Source: Tenrec ecaudatus (taxonomy: Eukaryota; Chordata; Mammalia; Afrosoricida; Tenrecidae). From it: a stretch of DNA of 64,000 nucleotides. The notes under the pieces were generated by a model that saw only the letters and a list, made by a program, of their open reading frames with translations, ran no database searches and had not been told where the DNA came from. This document shows positions 59,131 through 64,000 of the stretch, piece after piece. Both the position numbers and the translations under genes were made by a program. The stretch is taken from contig NC_134534.1 of the NCBI RefSeq assembly GCF_050624435.1, forward strand, positions 66,797,501 through 66,861,500. Reading direction: 5' to 3'. Position 1 is the first letter of the stretch, and every line of letters starts with the position of its first letter.

Positions 59131-60144
59131 ATGTCCACGGGCTCGGTGAGCGACCCGGAGGAGATGGAGTTGCGGGGGCTGCAGCGGGGGTACCCAGTCC
59201 CCGCCTCCGCCCGGCCGCCCCTCCACCGCGCCGAGCGCAGCGACGCCTCTCCCAGTGACAACTCCTCGGCGGAGGAGGAGGACCCCGACGGCGAGGAGGA
59301 GCGCTGCGCTCTGGGCGCGGCCCGGGGCCCCGCGGGCTGCAAAAGGAAGCGGCCCCGAGGAGCCGGCGGTGGCGGCCAGGGCTGCCCCGGGGGCCCCGGC
59401 AGCGGCAAGAAGCCTCTACCGCCCAAGGGCTCGGCCGCCGAGTGCAAACAGTCGCAGCGGAACGCGGCGAACGCCCGCGAGCGCGCCCGGATGCGCGTGC
59501 TGAGCAAAGCTTTCTCCAGGCTCAAGACCAGCCTCCCCTGGGTGCCCCCAGACACCAAGCTCTCCAAGCTGGACACGCTCCGGCTGGCGTCCAGTTACAT
59601 CGCGCACCTGCGCCAGCTGTTGCAGGAGGACCGCTTAGAGAACGGCTACGCGCACCCGGTGAACCTGGTAGGAGCGGGACAGGCCCCGGGGAAGAGCCCG
59701 GTCGGGGGTCTAGAACCGATGCTGCCCAGGCTAGTTTAGTTTCTCCGTCATCGAGGGAGTGCTCAGTAATTGACCTTTCGGCGGCGTTGGCAGCCCTCTG
59801 TACCTTGGCCATGGCGCTTCCTGTGCTCCACCCAGGCACAGGTCTTGTCCTATTTGCAGGGGAAGCTTGGGTCTCACTGAGTCCACTATTCGTTTGCAGA
59901 TATCGTTGTCGCCCAACATGTAGTTTTCGGCTGTGCATGTGGCAGGCTTCATTTGGCAAGACCTACTTTCTGAATGGAAGGAGGAAGAACTGAGCTCTAA
60001 AACGGAGCCTTTGGACTTTCGAATCCCTGAAGAATAGCAAAGTTTCCCCCAACGTGATGTGCCTGGAAAGCCCCCTCTTGCCTGCCAACGCTCCAATCTT
60101 CAGCCTTGGGAAAGATTTTAGTGGAGAGAGAGAGAGAGAGAGAG

Positions 60145-60206
<62 letters not shown>

Positions 60207-60530
60207 CGCTCGCGCAAAGAAAATTCAAACGACAAAAATTCCAAACTCAGAAAAGCTTCACGGAACCGACTAGAGGGCCAAGTCCAGGAAGAAGTGTGGA
60301 CACACCCTCTGAAGTTTCCCAGGCTTATTAGAAGCTGAGCTTTTTACAAGTCAGGGATGCCCCCCGGGCTGGTTTGGGAGGGCGGTTTCAGTTTGAGATG
60401 CTGGCTTCTCCCCTCCAATCTGATGCTCTTTTTGAATTTACAGACCTGGCCTTTCGTGGTCTCTGGACGACCCGACTCAGACACCAAAGACGTTTCTGCA
60501 GCAAATAGACTTTGTGGAACTACAGCTTAG
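59131..60530 (+). CDS. MSC: Musculin (MyoR/ABF-1), bHLH transcriptional repressor, two coding exons
   Basis: The coding parts are 59131-59667 (179 codons) and 60444-60530 (28 codons plus TAG), joined at ctg|gtagga and tttacag|acc, giving 207 residues against 206 in human. Order of features: acidic N-terminus (residues 46-57, [12 protein letters not shown]), basic nuclear-localisation patch KRKRPR (71-76), Gly/Pro-rich linker (77-100), bHLH (about 107-163) with DNA-contacting basic residues [12 protein letters not shown] and helix 2 [18 protein letters not shown], then a short tail ending LCGTTA. MSC dimerises with E proteins, binds E-boxes and represses targets in branchial muscle precursors and activated B cells (family knowledge). 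The bHLH looks fully conserved; the linker is more variable. The ATG is chosen because [11 protein letters not shown] is the known start; the frame continues upstream only through non-ATG codons. Confidence 0.97.
59668..60443 (+). other. MSC: MSC intron
   Basis: A 776-bp phase-0 intron with GT donor at 59668 and AG acceptor at 60442-60443. The acceptor is preceded by a pyrimidine-rich stretch (ttctcccctccaatctgatg) with a plausible branch site. If retained, the reading frame would run 23 further residues before a stop near 59737, losing the conserved tail. Confidence 0.9.
60124..60205. repeat. Compound (GA)12(GT)28 microsatellite in the MSC intron
   Basis: GA units from 60124 to 60148 switch to GT units through 60205. 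It ends 238 bp before the exon 2 acceptor. Alternating GT of this length can adopt Z-DNA. Confidence 0.97.
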
Positions 60531-61620
60531 ATCAGACTGGATCCCGCCCCAGGGAATTATTGGTTCAATGCGCTTGAGTTTGGGGATCTCGGAGACAAGC
60601 AAGAGAGAGCGAGAACCCCAGAGGACTCAAAGGAGTTCTTTTGGATTCATGGAGTGCCACTGGATTCTCCCTGACCCCTTCCCCTTTCCCTGGGACTGTG
60701 AGCGACAGGGACGCCCATCTCGGCTTTCCCTATGTGAGGGTTCAAGTTGTAGAAGCCAGCGCTCCAAAGTCAGCGGTGTGGCCGCCGTAGTGGCCAAGCT
60801 GCCAAGGTTCTGGGCGACCACGCTTTCTCTCTCTGCAAAGGGTCTCCTTCAATCCTGAGAGCAAGGAGCTCCAGCCCAGACGTGGGTTTTAGCTGTGCAA
60901 GCTACACCCAGCCTGGTCCTCTGAGCCCACCCAACTGACTGAGGATTGAAGGCAAAGTGATTTCAAAAGGCCCTTAGAGACGGAGTCTGGACTAGGGACT
61001 CGCCTCCTGCTTGCTTTTACATTGCAGAGAGGAGAGTGGCTAATTTGGGCCGGCGGGTTCCTTCCCCGTACCTCCCTCCCAGTGAGTGCGAACTGCCTGG
61101 ACTGCACCCTAAGTTTGAGGCGGGCCTTCTGAGATCAAAAAGCTGGTTTGCTGGACCCAGGTTCCAGCCCCTAGGCTCCTGAGGTTTCAGCCTCCACACC
61201 ACAGTCTGATCCCCCATCCTCCCAGGCCTTAGCCTCTACCACCAAGCCCAGACCTCTTCATATTGGGGTTCTTTTCCTAGGACCCAGCCACTCCCACACC
61301 TCTACCCTACCACCCCCCAAGCCTGGGGTCCCTTCCCCACCCCCTTGGACCACCCTCTACTCCCTGGGCCGGGCTTCCACTGCTTGCCCTCACCCTTAGA
61401 CCTCCTCCCCTTCTCACCTTTAATTCTCTTTCCCCCCAACACCGGCCCCACAGAGCCAGCCTCTGGGCGGCCCCGGTTCTAACTCTTCGGAAGGTACAGG
61501 TGCAGGCTGGCGCCACAGGACTAGGGATCACGGGGAGACTTGGGGAGACTGCACTACTGCAGTGATGAACAAATGTAAATAAATTTATTTTTTTATGAAT
61601 AATAAAACAGCCTTGTGAAA
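60531..61620 (+). other. MSC: MSC 3' UTR
   Basis: The sequence after TAG shows no repeats and no further gene. It ends in an AT-rich block with AATAAA at 61578-61583 and 61601-61606, preceded by ttatttttttatgaataat. The frames of 114 and 129 residues here are chance. The exact end is inferred from the signals. Confidence 0.75.
61578..61606 (+). terminator. MSC: Twin polyadenylation signals of MSC
   Basis: Two canonical AATAAA hexamers 23 bp apart. Cleavage would be expected about 10-30 bases after the chosen signal, near 61595-61635. Confidence 0.75.
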
Positions 61621-61957
61621 TCTTGGCGCCTCCCAGAGTCGTCCGAATGTGGTCTTTGCAGCCCCTTTGAAGGAAGATTTGGTCAAGCACACTCACCTTA
61701 AATGTGTGGGTGTGGCTTCTCTGGATGACAGGGCCCTTGGGTCTTTGTCCTGCAGATCAGGGTTTTCTGTGAGGGAAATGATGGAAGGAATGGCAGTTGG
61801 ATGGCTGCATTTCCAGGAGTTACTTATATTATCTCGGATCCTAAGTCCTGTTCCCCAGCCACTTCCTGGAAAGCAACAAAGGGCTGAGTCTCTGACGACA
61901 GGACCATGTGGAGAAGCTGCAGTCCTCTAAGTAATTGCTCTCTCAGTCTTTCTCTTT

Positions 61958-61996
<39 letters not shown>

Positions 61997-63067
61997 CCTT
62001 TTTCATGTGCCACCCCAATAATTACAATTGCCATTGATTTATGAGCCCCCTAAAGCCAACACAACTGGACCCGCAGGTCTACTTAGCAGGACAAAAAACA
62101 ATAAAAGACAGCATTTTGTGTTTCAGTGGAACATTTCCCTTTTCAAAGAATGTTGATATAGCGCTTTTTGTTTTGTTTTTTACATACACCTCATTGTTTC
62201 CGTGTTATCTCTTCCATTTTTATTGTGATTTTCACAAGAGGTGCTCTCCTGGGAAAACCTAAACAATGTTGAAAACACCGGTCCCTTTTATAACAAAATT
62301 CTCTTTGTAGAAAAATATTCTACAAATTGATGAAAATATTTCCATCAAAGTACAGAGGATAGAGCTGTCTAAAGAGCGATCTGATTTGAGGTTCTAGACA
62401 TATTTTTTAAAGTGGAAACTTTTTTCCTCTTCCCTCTCTGTCTTTTGAGGACAGAGAGAAACACAGCTGAATTTTCCTTTGGAGGGAAGAAGGAAGTGGG
62501 GGCCCACAACACCTTGGCTTGAACCAAACTCTGGAGAACTGCTTTCTGAACTCAGATTCTCAAGTGCATGCCACTACCTCGGCAGGATTTTGGCCTTTGA
62601 GACCCAGTCTTCAGGGAGCAGAAGACCCTGTTGGCTCAGGGTTTCCATCCTCGGTTCCTTGGGTGTCACAGAGGTTTTCCAGCAAGGGGGACCTCTGGCA
62701 GGAAATGCTAGCTGGCTCAAAGACACCTTAACTGTACATTCCGCATGGTGGGCTTTGGGGATTGAGTGAGGTGTCTGCTAGAGACCAGACTTGACCAAAA
62801 GTCATTTCCAAAGCTTGTACCAAGTAAGTGCCTTTTCAAGAGAAGGAGGCTGCACAGTAGTTGGTTCAGCCCCCACCCCCCACCCAGAGTGTCTAAGAAA
62901 CTCAGCTCAAAATGGAAGCTTTACCAGCAGTGATTGACCATGTGAAAGTTACCTCATGCCGCTAAGCCTGTGTTCTTTCTACCACGGGGCTGTGGGACAA
63001 AGATATTAATGAACCTTCCTCATAAATAGTGAGACACAAGAAATACTGATTGGCCACTAAAGAAAGA
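61621..63067. other. Downstream intergenic DNA
   Basis: Contains the AC microsatellite at 61960-61995. Otherwise no repeat or gene that I can name. Frames up to 96 residues lack motifs. Confidence 0.5.
61960..61995. repeat. (AC)18 microsatellite
   Basis: An uninterrupted alternating tract about 350 bp beyond the MSC polyadenylation signals. Confidence 0.97.
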
Positions 63068-63260
63068 GCCTCTGGTGGCATAGTGGTTACACATTGGGCT
63101 GTGATCTGCAGGGTCAGCAGTTCAAAACCACTAACCTCCCTGAGGGAGAAAGCGCTTTCTACTCCCTGGAGTTGCCATGTGGGAAACTCATAGGGCCAGC
63201 TCTACACTGTCCTATGGAATCACAAGGAGTAGGCATCAATATGAGGGTAGTATATTTGGT
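63068..63260 (+). repeat. AfroSINE
   Basis: gcctctggtggcatagtggt (tRNA-like head, box A region), gggtcagcagttcaaaacca (box B), ctttctactccctggagttg and a diverged tail. One of the best heads in the window. Confidence 0.9.
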
Positions 63261-63899
63261 TTGCGTTACTGGTGCCACTAAAGGAAAACCCAAGAAAGAG
63301 AATGGGCTTTGCCACAAAGAGGGAATGCTAAACAGATGGGGCATTTCTGGGGTCCAGCTCTCCGGACAGTCTCTGGATGCTTGGATAACCAGTGTAGGAG
63401 AGTAATGACTCATAAGAACCAAAACAAAAAAAGGAAAGAGAATAACTGTGTGTCTGATAAATACAGAGAAGAGCACATTTTTGCATCAGTAAATAAACGG
63501 GCAAATATTCATAAGTAAAAAAATTTTATTATAACTTTCTAGAACTATAATTTTTCAAAGTACTTGAGGGATGAAGTCACATCTCTTGCTCTTGTCCCTT
63601 GTCCATTCAAGGGACAACAATCATTGACTCACAAGTATCAGTAGTGTTTTCTGTTTGTTTTTAAAATCATTTTAGTGGGGGCTCAATTAATAGTGTTTTA
63701 TTGTGCCCTATAAGCTCATTTGTGTTGCCATTTTAATCTGATAATTCATAAAGATGGGAAAAATCACTTTCTCAGTATTTTTCCCCAAAAGTTGCTGTTA
63801 AAAAGGTCAAAAGAAGAAGATCAAATGCTCAGTCCCAAGGAATTTGTGTAAATTAGCCAGCTTCTAGGAAAAAGTTGCTTTGGGGAGAAGCCTTCCAAA
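63261..63899. other. Unassigned intergenic DNA
   Basis: No gene. A reversed family X tip (attttagtgggggctcaa) appears at about 63662-63690. Confidence 0.45.
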
Positions 63900-64000
63900 G
63901 AACCATAAACTCACTGCCATTGAGTCAATTCTGCCATATAGTGACCCCACAGGGCAACGTACACTGTATCTATGACTTTGCAAGACTGCAAACTTTTACA
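63900..64000 (-). repeat. AfroSINE, cut by the window end
   Basis: actcactgccattgagtcaa and tgactttgcaagactgcaaa in antisense order; the head lies beyond the window. Confidence 0.8.

Noticed and set aside
58902..59576. 224-residue open frame antisense to MSC exon 1
   Set aside because: It lies wholly in a CpG-rich island where stop codons are rare, its sequence is the shadow of a conserved coding exon, and it has no recognisable domain.
59442..59993. 183-residue + strand frame overlapping exon 1 and intron
   Set aside because: Different frame from the conserved bHLH and runs across the splice donor; composition-driven shadow.
63068..63140. tRNA gene suggested by box A/box B-like sequence
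   Set aside because: It is the tRNA-derived head of an AfroSINE, followed by the SINE body, with no foldable mature tRNA.

Overview
The window is mammalian nuclear DNA, most likely from an afrotherian and probably a tenrec-like species. Three things in the sequence point there. More than twenty partial or full tRNA-type SINEs match the AfroSINE family. Several degenerate fragments match the afrotherian RTE/BovB-type LINE. One non-autonomous hAT element of the SPIN type sits at 55524-55715. From general knowledge, AfroSINEs are confined to Afrotheria, and among afrotherians SPIN has been reported from the tenrec. The species call is inference; the repeat content is what the sequence shows.

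Only one protein-coding gene is supported: MSC (musculin, also called MyoR or ABF-1), a bHLH transcriptional repressor, complete on the + strand. Its two coding exons are 59131-59667 and 60444-60530, giving 207 residues. It lies in a CpG island with a 776-bp intron and a roughly 1.1-kb 3' UTR ending at two AATAAA signals near 61580-61605. AC/GT microsatellites lie before the island, inside the intron and past the 3' end.

The remaining 58 kb upstream and 2.4 kb downstream look intergenic and repeat-rich. In the human genome MSC lies between TRPA1 and EYA1; I saw no exon of either here. Region by region: 0.1-9.0 kb holds MaLR-like LTRs, a 2-kb-type retroposon, RTE fragments and a hAT transposon with a dead transposase; 10-18 kb holds AfroSINEs, two LTR-like elements (one with a CCAAT-bearing tandem array) and a retroposon; 22.5-32.9 kb holds two near full-length copies and a partial copy of a non-coding ~2.1-kb retroposon; 34.5-39.6 kb is an antisense L1 riddled with insertions; 41.5-44.7 kb is unusually repeat-poor; 46.9-48.4 kb is a nested L1/LTR/SINE block; 51-56 kb is SINE-rich with the SPIN insertion; 57-61.6 kb is the MSC locus.

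The least expected item is the ~2.1-kb non-coding retroposon family, here called family X because I cannot name it. At least nine copies are present. Several have clean target-site duplications, and three loci carry dimeric or trimeric 3' ends joined by similar A-rich linkers.
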